The notes: generated from the sequence alone by a model not told the origin. Counted from the first letter of the stretch, positions 1 through 5,685 are shown. The stretch is 9,333 bases of DNA from Rhodoferax sp. (GCA_030683195.1 JAUXQA010000278.1:1-9333), one strand, 5' to 3'. Made by a program: numbers and translations.

Positions 1-598
1 CCTGATGCATGGCTTGTTGCAAAGTGGCATGGGCAATTGCGGCAAGCATTTTCCGGGGCACGGTTTTGTCAAAGCCGACTCCCACACCGACATTCCCGTG
101 GACAAGCGCAGCCTCAAGGTCATTTTGGCGGATGACGCCGCGCCCTACCGTTGGCTCAACACCAGCTTGAGCAGCGTCATGCCGGCGCATGTGATCTACC
201 CCAAGGTGGACGCCCGCCCGGCCGGATTTTCAAGCCGCTGGCTCAACGACATCCTGCGCGGGCAACTCGGGTTTGGCGGCGCCATTTTCAGTGATGACCT
301 GTCCATGGCCGGAGCCCGATTGCTCGATGGCTCGCAAGTCACCTACACCCAGGCGGCCGTGGCGGCCCTGGAGGCGGGGTGTGACATGGTCTTACTATGT
401 AACCAGAGCCTGGACGGCGGCGCAGCTGTGGACGAACTGATTGCCGGGCTCACCGAGGCGCAAGTCAAAGGCCTGTGGCAGCCACAAGAGGCCAGCGAAG
501 AGCGCCGCCAGGCCCTGTTACCGGGCAGCCCCGCACCCGAGTGGGATGCGCTGATGGTGCAGCCTGACTATATGCACGCCTTGACTTTGGTGCCTTGA
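1..598 (+). CDS. nagZ: Beta-N-acetylhexosaminidase NagZ, C-terminal part (5' end outside window)
   Basis: Glycoside hydrolase family 3 enzyme that removes N-acetylglucosamine from cytoplasmic GlcNAc-anhydromuropeptides during peptidoglycan recycling. The frame is open from the left edge, so the N-terminal part (about 150 residues by comparison with the 341-residue E. coli enzyme) is missing. Visible landmarks, numbered from the first in-window ATG at position 5: the family signature KHFPGHG at 14-20, the D-S-H catalytic dyad (Asp25, His27), the MPAHVIYP strand at 59-66, and FSDDLSM at 95-101, whose first Asp (Asp97) is the expected nucleophile. All key residues present in the window are intact. 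The ATG at 5 lies inside the fold and is not the true start. The gene ends in TGA and runs convergently towards the minus-strand gene at 658-885. Identification is firm. Confidence 0.95.
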   Translation, partial: LMHGLLQSGMGNCGKHFPGHGFVKADSHTDIPVDKRSLKVILADDAAPYRWLNTSLSSVMPAHVIYPKVDARPAGFSSRWLNDILRGQLGFGGAIFSDDLSMAGARLLDGSQVTYTQAAVAALEAGCDMVLLCNQSLDGGAAVDELIAGLTEAQVKGLWQPQEASEERRQALLPGSPAPEWDALMVQPDYMHALTLVP

Positions 599-657
599 AC
601 CGGGTGCTTCAAGCGCACCTGCTGCACAGCGCCAGTGGCGCCCCCGCTTTGTTGGGC

Positions 658-885
658 TCAGGGCGAGCGGTGCAACCGGGGAGAAGAAAGTGCGTCGATC
701 ATGTCCTGCGTGGCTGAGTCGAGGTTGGGGTGTTTGGCCAGCAGCTTGGCGGAGATGAGCGTCGCACGCAGGTCCTTCAGGTCTTTGACCGTGGGAGCCA
801 CCTTGATCTGGGCCAGCGCTGCAGCACTGTTGCCGCCCTGAATCAGCGCAGCCACTTTGGTGGCCCACACACTGGGACGTGACAT
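658..885 (-). CDS. 75-residue protein of unknown function
   Basis: A short protein that I do not recognise. It is mostly helical in appearance, rich in Ala, Leu and Lys, with no signal peptide, membrane segment or cysteine. The start is well supported: on the minus strand CAGGAG lies 8 bases before the ATG at 885, a good ribosome binding site. The C-terminus (residues 66-75) is basic and loose. It lies 51 bases downstream of the PPOX-fold gene on the same strand, so the two may share a transcript, and it ends convergently to nagZ with a 59-base gap. The competing frames over this stretch have no comparable start signal. It is probably a real, lineage-restricted small protein; no function is proposed. 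Confidence 0.7.
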   Translation of the reverse strand: MSRPSVWATKVAALIQGGNSAAALAQIKVAPTVKDLKDLRATLISAKLLAKHPNLDSATQDMIDALSSPRLHRSP

Positions 886-936
886 CGCGGTACTCCTGAA
901 ATTGATTGACCGGACATTTTGGCACAGGGCTGGCGT

Positions 937-1425
937 TCAATCAGCTTGGGTAGCTACTGGTTTTGTAGCGTTTTCGCACTCGACGAGATCCGTGTGTCCA
1001 AAGCCCCTCGAATAATCCAGGACTGAAATAACCGAGGGCATGACGCGAAAAAGGCGAACGTCATCCGGGCCCGGCATCTTCATGGGCAGAGGTTTTGCCT
1101 CCGGGTATTTCAGCGGCAGCATGCGCAACACCTTTTCTGCTTCGGCCCGATCGGTCACGGCTTGCGCGCGGGCTGCCATGGAGAGACCTGTGATGGCCAT
1201 CAAGTCTGGTGTGTCGTGGTCGATGGTCAATGACAGCCGATCATCTTGCAGCAGGTTTTTGGCTTTCTGGCTGTCCAGTCCGCATAAAAAATACAGGGTG
1301 AGACCGTCGTTCACGTAGCCCACCGTCGTCGCTTGTGGCCAGCCGTCCGGCCGCAGCGTGGCCACGGTCATGATGCGATGCTGGTCCAGAATCGCCAGAA
1401 TTTTGCGCCTGATGTCGTCGTTCAT
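937..1425 (-). CDS. Pyridoxamine 5'-phosphate oxidase (PPOX)-fold family protein
   Basis: A 162-residue split-barrel protein of the PPOX/FMN-binding family. Typical features are an N-terminal helix, the strand pattern HRIMTVATLRPDG followed by PQATTVGYV, the LYFLCGLDSQKAKNL segment and a following strand with SLTIDHD, where FMN and substrate bind in this fold. The family includes FMN- and F420-dependent reductases and haem- or pyridoxine-related enzymes, so substrate cannot be assigned. I choose the ATG at 1425 because GGAGG lies 6 bases upstream on the minus strand; a TTG five codons earlier would place that motif inside the gene. The last 12 codons run through a small inverted repeat (GCTAC...GTAGC), so the C-terminus may be encoded by a captured repeat. 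No partner gene reveals its role. Confidence 0.85.
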   Translation of the reverse strand: MNDDIRRKILAILDQHRIMTVATLRPDGWPQATTVGYVNDGLTLYFLCGLDSQKAKNLLQDDRLSLTIDHDTPDLMAITGLSMAARAQAVTDRAEAEKVLRMLPLKYPEAKPLPMKMPGPDDVRLFRVMPSVISVLDYSRGFGHTDLVECENATKPVATQAD

Positions 1426-1713
1426 GGGTTCCCTCCACAAAAATCAGCGGGAAAGTGCTCAGGCATTTTGGGCTGATGGGCCCAATCGGCTTTGATGGCT
1501 GTCAACGGCGGATGGCATGGCAGGGCAAAGCCCGGCGTGCGAAACGCTCGCAGATTTTGGCCTGACCAAGCTAAGCAGACAGCCTGTTGATTAATTTTCC
1601 AAGTGTTTTCGGGCTCTAACCGGCGTGTCAATTGCCTGATCTGCTATAAAAAATGGGTTTTTTTTGGTGCGTTTTGTGGATAAATCTCTTTGCCGGGCGC
1701 TCGCGGTCATCCA
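1426..1713. other. Intergenic gap between PPOX-fold gene and P-loop ATPase gene
   Basis: A 288-base stretch without a convincing gene. On the minus strand it is the leader of the PPOX-fold gene. It contains two perfect TTGACA hexamers (complement of 1500-1505 and 1626-1631), neither followed at 16-18 bases by a good -10 box, and a 6-bp inverted repeat, TTGGGC/GCCCAA, at 1468-1473 and 1480-1485 with a 6-base loop, about 40 bases before the start codon. The part from 1641 to 1690 is strikingly AT-rich, with an A-run and an 8-base T-run, and holds a DnaA-box sequence. A 69-codon open frame covers part of the gap on the minus strand but has only a TTG start, no ribosome binding site and an unlikely composition. 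Confidence 0.5.
1675..1683 (-). promoter_or_regulatory. Perfect DnaA-box 9-mer (TTATCCACA)
   Basis: The plus strand reads TGTGGATAA, the exact complement of the consensus DnaA box. It sits just after an AT-rich tract (1645-1675) in the gap downstream of the P-loop ATPase gene. By simple base statistics a given 9-mer appears by chance on either strand in roughly 7% of windows this long, so it is not proof of function. I found no second perfect copy and no replication gene nearby, which argues against an origin; a DnaA-titrating or regulatory site or chance are the alternatives. Confidence 0.3.
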
Positions 1714-2220
1714 CTACCGCTTCAATTCGAAGTTATCGAAAATCCTTGACGCTGCATCATCAGCGCTAACTTCTGTCGAATCAATGACAAGACGATGACT
1801 CGACCACGGCTCGTATTCACGTCGTTGAACTTCATCCCACGTCGGCAGGGTGTGTCCCGGGATGTCAGCCTTTCGGCTCTCTACACGCCTGCGATGTTCC
1901 GTTATGTCTGAGCACACAACTTCTACTTCGACGATATCCGAGTTGGCACTTTCAGCAACCTCGCGCCAGGCCTCACGGATAACTGTCAGCGGGTTAACCG
2001 CGTCCGCTATGACGGTGGCGCCCAAGCAGAGATTTGACCTCGCTATTTCATAGGCAACAAGATAGCCCAAGGCGCCCAGCTCATTTTGGGTGCGCGGCGA
2101 GGACAGGATGGCTTGTTCAATGGTGTCGATGCGCAAATAGATCCCACGACACTGACGTGCAAGTATTTGAGCAATGGTGGTTTTCCCTGTCCCTGGAAGA
2201 CCACTTAGAACAATCAGCAT
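1714..2220 (-). CDS. Small P-loop AAA/kinase-like ATPase
   Basis: A 168-residue nucleotide-binding protein of the small P-loop kinase-like type often annotated simply as AAA family ATPase (zeta toxin, gluconate kinase and chloramphenicol phosphotransferase relatives). The Walker A motif GLPGTGKTT is at residues 7-15, right at the N-terminus, so the start must be near 2220. A strand ending in RID (30-32) and a second ending in ADAVNP fit the substrate-side acidic residues of such kinases. The segment RRRVESRKADIPGH fits an arginine-containing lid. The expected role is phosphoryl transfer to a small molecule, substrate unknown. No clear ribosome binding site precedes the ATG. GC counted over 1741-2040 is 164 of 300 (about 55%), lower than the roughly 65% of sampled neighbours, hinting at recent acquisition. 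It lies 61 bases downstream of the 52-residue gene. Confidence 0.85.
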   Translation of the reverse strand: MLIVLSGLPGTGKTTIAQILARQCRGIYLRIDTIEQAILSSPRTQNELGALGYLVAYEIARSNLCLGATVIADAVNPLTVIREAWREVAESANSDIVEVEVVCSDITEHRRRVESRKADIPGHTLPTWDEVQRREYEPWSSHRLVIDSTEVSADDAASRIFDNFELKR

Positions 2221-2281
2221 GCTTGTGATTCTGCGCCAGACAGTGAATCATCCGATTCACGGCTGCCCCGCCTTACGAAAA

Positions 2282-2440
2282 TTACTTGCCTTCTGCATCC
2301 TTCGCAGCCGGCACTGCCTTCTTCAGGTTGAACCTCACAGCCGCTTCAGCCAGCTTTTGTTTGCGCTCCTGATTCAGTCGCTCCAATTCAGCGTGGTTGC
2401 TCTTTTTCATGTTGGGGTCTTTGCCAAAATGGGTTGCCAT
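2282..2440 (-). CDS. 52-residue basic small protein, unknown function
   Basis: An uninterrupted small reading frame that starts at ATG (2440) and ends in TAA. On the minus strand AGGAG lies 8 bases upstream of the ATG, a strong ribosome binding site, which is the main reason to call it. The protein begins MATHFGKDPN, then has a charged helical stretch rich in Lys, Glu, Arg, Asn and Gln (about residues 11-41) and a short Lys/Ala tail. It is soluble, basic, without cysteine, and looks like a single amphipathic or coiled helix, as in small nucleic-acid- or ribosome-associated proteins, though that is only inference. It is divergent from yciH across a 139-base spacer and is followed by the P-loop ATPase gene on the same strand. 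I do not recognise a family. Confidence 0.7.
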   Translation of the reverse strand: MATHFGKDPNMKKSNHAELERLNQERKQKLAEAAVRFNLKKAVPAAKDAEGK

Positions 2441-2579
2441 CGTGATATCTCCTAGGGGTGAACGAAATTAAAAAACAAGCGTGATTGTCGACGGTGAGCC
2501 TGCGGCCCAAAATGCCCTCAAAATTGGTGGCTTGGTTTTTCCCGATTAGCGCGCCACGGCGCATCAACTTCAACGCAGC
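2441..2579. promoter_or_regulatory. Divergent spacer between the 52-residue gene and yciH
   Basis: A 139-base spacer that must carry the promoters for both directions. Next to the small gene is an AT-rich patch (about 2464-2478) just upstream of its ribosome binding site. On the minus strand a TCGACA hexamer (one mismatch to the -35 consensus) precedes that patch, but no well-spaced -10 box follows. On the yciH side a T-run lies at 2537-2541 and no clear ribosome binding site precedes the ATG at 2580. No operator or terminator can be named. Confidence 0.3.
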
Positions 2580-2942
2580 ATGAAATCCAGATCTCCCAGC
2601 GGTGGCTTGGTCTACTCCACCGACAGCGGGCGCATGTGCCCCACTTGCCGCCAGGCCAAAGCCGATTGCCGCTGCGCCGTCCAGGCGGCGCGCCCCACAG
2701 GCGATGGCGTTGTGCGGGTGTCCCGCGAGACCAAGGGCCGCGCCGGCAAGGGCGTGACCCTGGTGCGGGGCCTGGCCCTGGACCCGCTGGCCCTTATGAC
2801 CCTGGGCAAGCAGCTCAAAACCGCCTGCGGCTCGGGCGGCACGGTCAAGGACGGCGTGATTGAAGTGCAGGGCGACCATTGCGACCGGGTGATCGAGATG
2901 CTCAAGGGCCAGGGTCATGCCGTCAAGCGGGCCGGTGGCTGA
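2580..2942 (+). CDS. yciH: Translation initiation factor-like SUI1/eIF1 family protein YciH
   Basis: A 120-residue bacterial homologue of eIF1/SUI1. The bacterial protein binds the small ribosomal subunit and is thought to affect start-site fidelity or to restrain translation under stress. The N-terminal signature LVYSTDSGR (10-18) and the SUI1 core from about residue 42 (GDGVVRV, then GKGVTLV, CGSGGTVKDGVIEVQGDH and the C-terminal KRAGG) match the E. coli protein closely as I recall it. Between them is a four-cysteine cluster, CPTC at 20-23 and CRC at 30-32, which looks like a small zinc-binding knuckle and is absent from the E. coli version. Start: the ATG at 2580 places the signature at the expected distance, though no good ribosome binding site is visible. 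Its 3' end overlaps the DUF3820 gene by 26 bases if that gene starts at 2917, suggesting translational coupling. Confidence 0.93.
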   Translation: MKSRSPSGGLVYSTDSGRMCPTCRQAKADCRCAVQAARPTGDGVVRVSRETKGRAGKGVTLVRGLALDPLALMTLGKQLKTACGSGGTVKDGVIEVQGDHCDRVIEMLKGQGHAVKRAGG

Positions 2943-3156
2943 AGTGAACCCCGAAGATCTGCAGTTGCTGGTGACCCGCACCATGCCCTTTGGCAAGTAC
3001 AAGGGTCGCCTGATGGCAGATTTGCCGGGCGACTACTTGCGCTGGTTTGTGCGCGAAGGCGTGCCCAAGGGTGAAATCGGGCGACTGCTGGGCCTCATGC
3101 ACGAGATTGACCACAACGGCTTGTCTGACTTGCTCAAGCCCCTGCGCGAGCGCTGA
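2917..3156 (+). CDS. DUF3820 family protein
   Basis: A 79-residue protein of the DUF3820 family (E. coli YpeB-like; the Pfam name mentions quorum-sensing-regulated virulence, but the biochemical role is unknown). The family core is complete: MPFGKYKGRLM at 23-33, then DLPGDYLRWFVREG, a GEIGRLLGLMHEI helix and the NGLSDLLKPL end. The start is ambiguous. ATG 2917 overlaps yciH by 26 bases and has AAGGG 8 bases upstream; GTG codons at 2935 and 2944 are alternatives that would shorten the non-conserved N-terminus by 6 or 9 residues. I prefer 2917 for its ribosome binding site. It is almost certainly co-expressed with yciH, and it ends only 14 bases from the convergent NYN gene. Confidence 0.88.
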   Translation: MPSSGPVAEVNPEDLQLLVTRTMPFGKYKGRLMADLPGDYLRWFVREGVPKGEIGRLLGLMHEIDHNGLSDLLKPLRER

Positions 3157-3170
3157 ACCGCTGCCGCTGC

Positions 3171-3941
3171 CTATCGGAGTTTCAGCAACTGGTCCGACTC
3201 CCCCAAACGAGCCTCCACCAGCGAGTCAAAGGCCTGCACCATCTCGGAGAAGCTGGCGTAGCCTTGCTCTTTCACATCAAAGGTGGAATCCAGCCGCTTG
3301 ATCATCTTCCAGACGGCTCCCTCACTCACCCAGGGGTCGCTCTGGGTCTGGGCCAGCAGCCGCAAGGCCCGTGTCAGCAGGTCGGACGGGGTCATGCCGG
3401 TTGTGTCAGACGCTTCCACCAGGCTCTCGTAGTACCTGAACTCATGGCAGCTTTTGGCCCAGTGCCGGTTGGTCGATTTGCGTGCACCGATGCCGATGAG
3501 CGTGCGCCCGGCGGCTTTGATCTTTTGGGACACCGGCATGAAATCACTGTCGCCACCCACAATGACGATGGTGCCGATGTGGTCAAAGCGGCCTATGTCT
3601 TCCACCGCGTCCAGGCAGAGCTTGATGTCTGCGCCATTTTTGGCAGACGCGCCGGGTGAAAACAGTTGTATCAACTCCACAGACCCTTGTAGCAGCGCAT
3701 CTCGGTAGCGGCCAAAGTACTGCCAGTTGCAATAGGCGCGGTTGATGGCAATAGGTCCAAACGAGGCGGCCAGCTCCACAATGGCTTGCACGTCAATCAG
3801 CGGCTCCTGCGACTTGAAGCGGCCATCAGGCTTGTTATACGAGCCTTCGCCCAGGCGGGCATCGGTGAGGCTGGCGTGCAGGTTCTCAAAGTCCCAGTAC
3901 AGCGCGACCAAACTGTTTGCATCGCTGTCATTTCGGCTCAA
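3171..3941 (-). CDS. NYN-domain (PIN-like) protein with C-terminal OST-HTH/LOTUS-like region
   Basis: A 256-residue protein of the LabA-like/NYN superfamily, PIN-fold proteins that are predicted or proven metal-dependent RNases in several members. NYN core: WDFEN at 16-20 (Asp17, Asn20), the strand around NRAYCNWQYFG (67-77), KNGADIKLCLDA at 101-112 (Asp105, Asp111) and VGGDSDFMPV at 128-137 (Asp131, Asp133), so the acidic cluster is intact. From about 183 to 256 comes a winged-helix-like segment (TPSDLLTRAL, then VWKMIKRLD and YASFSEMVQAF) typical of OST-HTH/LOTUS, an RNA- or G-quadruplex-binding module often fused to NYN. The start is TTG at 3941, because CAGGAG lies 6 bases upstream and the alternatives further upstream add unconserved residues across the spacer. 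It is divergent from the J-domain gene. RNase activity is inferred, not shown. Confidence 0.9.
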   Translation of the reverse strand: MSRNDSDANSLVALYWDFENLHASLTDARLGEGSYNKPDGRFKSQEPLIDVQAIVELAASFGPIAINRAYCNWQYFGRYRDALLQGSVELIQLFSPGASAKNGADIKLCLDAVEDIGRFDHIGTIVIVGGDSDFMPVSQKIKAAGRTLIGIGARKSTNRHWAKSCHEFRYYESLVEASDTTGMTPSDLLTRALRLLAQTQSDPWVSEGAVWKMIKRLDSTFDVKEQGYASFSEMVQAFDSLVEARLGESDQLLKLR

Positions 3942-4030
3942 GGTGTGCTCCTGTGGGTGGTTAGCGCGACATCCTAACCGGGCGGGCATAATTGAGGGTT
4001 GCCACACCACAGTCCAGAGTCCCGCCGCCC
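3942..4030. promoter_or_regulatory. Divergent spacer between NYN gene and J-domain gene
   Basis: This 89-base spacer separates two outward-facing start codons and should hold both promoters. On the plus strand CATAAT at 3987-3992 matches five of six positions of a -10 box and lies 38 bases before the J-domain ATG, but no convincing -35 sits 16-18 bases upstream. On the minus strand TAGGAT is a weaker -10 candidate. No sigma-32-type heat-shock promoter pattern is evident. The J-domain gene has only a poor ribosome binding site. Confidence 0.3.
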
Positions 4031-4333
4031 ATGAGAGATCACTACTCCGCCCTCGGGCTCGACAGCGCCGCGACGCTGGCCGATATTAAAAAAGCCTTTC
4101 GCCAAAAGGCCTCGCTCCACCACCCTGACCGCAACACCGCTGCCGATGCGCCGGCCCGTTTTCGGGCTGTGCAAACCGCTTACGAGGTCTTGTCAGACCC
4201 CGAGCAGCGCCAGGCCTATGACGACAACCGCCGGCGCAACTTGCTGGACAGCCCGATCGACACTGCGCGCACGATTTGGCAGGGCTATTTCAGCCAACTG
4301 CTTCCCCATTCCACCGACCTGAAGGCCCATTGA
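4031..4333 (+). CDS. Minimal J-domain (DnaJ-like) co-chaperone
   Basis: A 100-residue class C (type III) J-protein: the J-domain fills residues 2-66 and little else follows. It shows YSALGL at 5-10, the helix II basic face (IKKAFRQKASLHH), the invariant HPD at 31-33, and YEVLSDPEQRQAYD at 51-64. The glycine/phenylalanine region and zinc-finger substrate domain of true DnaJ are absent. Such proteins stimulate Hsp70 (DnaK) ATPase and direct it to a particular client, often through the C-terminal tail; here that is about 35 residues (DNRRRNLL..., ending YFSQLLPHSTDLKAH). The ATG at 4031 fits the J-domain boundary, while a TTG 13 codons earlier adds nothing conserved. Its stop is separated by one base from the next ATG, making it first in a tight four-gene run whose other products are candidate clients or adaptors. 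Confidence 0.92.
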   Translation: MRDHYSALGLDSAATLADIKKAFRQKASLHHPDRNTAADAPARFRAVQTAYEVLSDPEQRQAYDDNRRRNLLDSPIDTARTIWQGYFSQLLPHSTDLKAH

Positions 4334-4334
4334 C

Positions 4335-4904
4335 ATGAACATTTCTCCCTTTTTCCTCGGATTGCGTTCGGCCTACCAGGCCGAGATCGATGACATGACC
4401 TTTGACTCCGAGGGCAAGAACGTGCTACGCCAGCGGCTGACTGCCCGGCGCAAGGAGCTGGGCTTTTTGCTCAAGATGATTGAGCTGAGCCCCGAGATGG
4501 TGGCGGTGGTCTTTCATGAGGCCTTCAAGTTCACTTTGCCCGCCGCCATGGATCACCTGCTGGCGCAGGAACCTGAAGATTTCCCGGAGTGGGACAGCTT
4601 TGCCGATGCGCTGTTGATGCCGCCCTGGGCGCATGAAATGATCAAGGTGATTCGCCAGGAGCCCATGGGCGACTGGTTCCTGACGGTGGCTGTCGGGTTG
4701 GAATATATGTTTTCCAAGCCTGGCGCGGCGGCTGCGCACGCCGGTGAGAGCCGTGCAAACGATGACGAAGACGCCGATTTTGACGAACCCAACCGCGACG
4801 CTCTGGATGAGTTTGACGACCAGGAGGAGGGCGATGCAGAGGCCCGTGAGGAGGCAGGTGCCGACTGGATGGTTGAGCAAGGCTTTGACCGCAAGGACCG
4901 TTGA
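4335..4904 (+). CDS. Unknown 189-residue protein with acidic C-terminal tail
   Basis: I do not recognise this protein. Residues 1-130 look like a compact helical domain: LGLRSAYQAEID, a basic helix (LRQRLTARRKELGFLL), a hydrophobic helix (MVAVVFHEAFKFTL) and a Trp-containing segment (FPEWDSFADALLMPPWAHEM) before GDWFLTVAVGLEYMF. Residues about 141-175 are an acidic, low-complexity linker rich in Asp and Glu (NDDEDADFDEPN...), followed by a short conserved-looking end (ADWMVEQGF). It has no signal peptide or clear transmembrane segment. GAAGG at 4321-4325 lies 9 bases before the ATG and within the J-domain gene, and the two genes are one base apart, so co-translation is likely. The next gene starts 2 bases after its stop. 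Function unknown; a partner or client of the adjacent J-protein is an inference from position. Confidence 0.85.
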   Translation: MNISPFFLGLRSAYQAEIDDMTFDSEGKNVLRQRLTARRKELGFLLKMIELSPEMVAVVFHEAFKFTLPAAMDHLLAQEPEDFPEWDSFADALLMPPWAHEMIKVIRQEPMGDWFLTVAVGLEYMFSKPGAAAAHAGESRANDDEDADFDEPNRDALDEFDDQEEGDAEAREEAGADWMVEQGFDRKDR

Positions 4905-4906
4905 TC

Positions 4907-5662
4907 ATGGACAAAGACAAGCAACTGGCCCTGATCACCAAAACCCAGAGCCTGATTGCGTCAGGCGACATTGTGGGTGCCGAGGCAGCCCTGGTCGAGC
5001 TGGCCGATACCGAGGGCGACTCGGCCCTGATGGTGGTGCTGGCGCAGCTGCCACCCAAAGATATTTTGGCGGTGATCCGCGAGTACGACAACTCCAAGGA
5101 ATCGGTCATCAACCTGATGGTCACCCCCGATCAGTTTGCCCGCGCCGTGGTGATCGAGAAGCAGTACAAGGACCTGACCCGCACCCATCTGCGCGGCATG
5201 GTCAATTCGATCATTTTTCGGGATGATGCGGACCCGGTCGAGTTTGTGACCGCCATTGGGGACCTGGAAGGCGGCTCGGACGCCCTGGCCGATTACTTTG
5301 AAGAAAAGTGGAGCCGCATTGAGGCGTTTGCCCGGGTCGGAACGTTCGAGACGGTGGAAGACGACGGCGAGATGCTGTCCGAAAACGCCTTGTACGGCCA
5401 GGCCTACGCCAAGCCCCGTCTGGAGCAAGACGAAGTGGCCGACCGCGACTGGATGGAGCTGGCCTGGATTCTGCGCTACCAGTGCCCTGATTTGTTCATT
5501 GAGATGCTGCTGGTGCTGCGCGCCAAGGCCCGGGCATTTGAGGCGGGTCTAGGCGAAGAGGAAGAGGGTGACGAGATTGATGACAAGTTTGAAACGGGCG
5601 ACACCGACCGCGGCAAAGCCACCCCTGCAGCCCGGGAGTCGGACGAAGAATCCGCCATCTGA
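4907..5662 (+). CDS. Unknown 251-residue helical protein with acidic C-terminal tail
   Basis: A soluble, mostly helical protein without an assigned function. Residues 1-60 contain TPR-like helices (SLIASGDIVGAEAALVELAD). Residues 48-145 carry a repeat-like pattern, LPPKDILAVIREYD then VTPDQFARAVVIEKQYKDL and DPVEFVTAIGDLEGG, that reminds me of the LPP...TPEQ helical repeats of DUF6178/MgtE-N-like proteins; this is recollection only. A second conserved-looking block, DWMELAWILRYQCPDLFIEMLLVLRAKA, is at 181-208. The tail from 215 is acidic (GEEEEGDEIDD...), like that of the preceding gene. I start at ATG 4907, where AAGGA lies 9 bases upstream; a TTG two codons earlier is also possible but less likely. 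The gene follows the 189-residue gene by 2 bases. Confidence 0.85.
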   Translation: MDKDKQLALITKTQSLIASGDIVGAEAALVELADTEGDSALMVVLAQLPPKDILAVIREYDNSKESVINLMVTPDQFARAVVIEKQYKDLTRTHLRGMVNSIIFRDDADPVEFVTAIGDLEGGSDALADYFEEKWSRIEAFARVGTFETVEDDGEMLSENALYGQAYAKPRLEQDEVADRDWMELAWILRYQCPDLFIEMLLVLRAKARAFEAGLGEEEEGDEIDDKFETGDTDRGKATPAARESDEESAI

Positions 5663-5685
5663 CCGCCACCCGCTCCATCGCCACC

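Noticed and set aside
599..657. Possible terminator between nagZ and the convergent small gene (GGTGC/GCACC at 603-619; GCGCC/GGCGC at 629-641)
   Set aside because: Stems are only 5 bp and neither is followed by a T-run; they could be chance in GC-rich DNA.
518..940. 140-codon minus-strand frame overlapping the nagZ end and the 75-residue gene
   Set aside because: It overlaps nagZ and the better-supported 75-residue frame, and its protein looks like out-of-frame translation rich in Arg, Gln, His and Pro.
1422..1631. 69-codon minus-strand frame in the gap before the PPOX-fold gene
   Set aside because: TTG start only, no ribosome binding site, overlaps the better-supported start region of the PPOX gene, and shows no domain-like pattern.
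1626..1631. TTGACA hexamer on the minus strand as a promoter for the PPOX gene
   Set aside because: No acceptable -10 hexamer 16-18 bases downstream; the same holds for the second TTGACA at 1500-1505.
1675..1683. Replication origin at the DnaA box
   Set aside because: Only one perfect box, no dnaA, dnaN, rep or parAB gene, and no iterons.
2388..3002. Long minus-strand open frame opposite yciH
   Set aside because: It lies antisense to the clearly identified YciH and DUF3820 genes and covers the small gene's start; its composition is that of a shadow frame in GC-rich DNA.
4425..5428. Long minus-strand frames opposite the 189- and 251-residue genes
   Set aside because: Antisense shadows: the plus-strand genes have ribosome binding sites, tight operon spacing and plausible protein composition.
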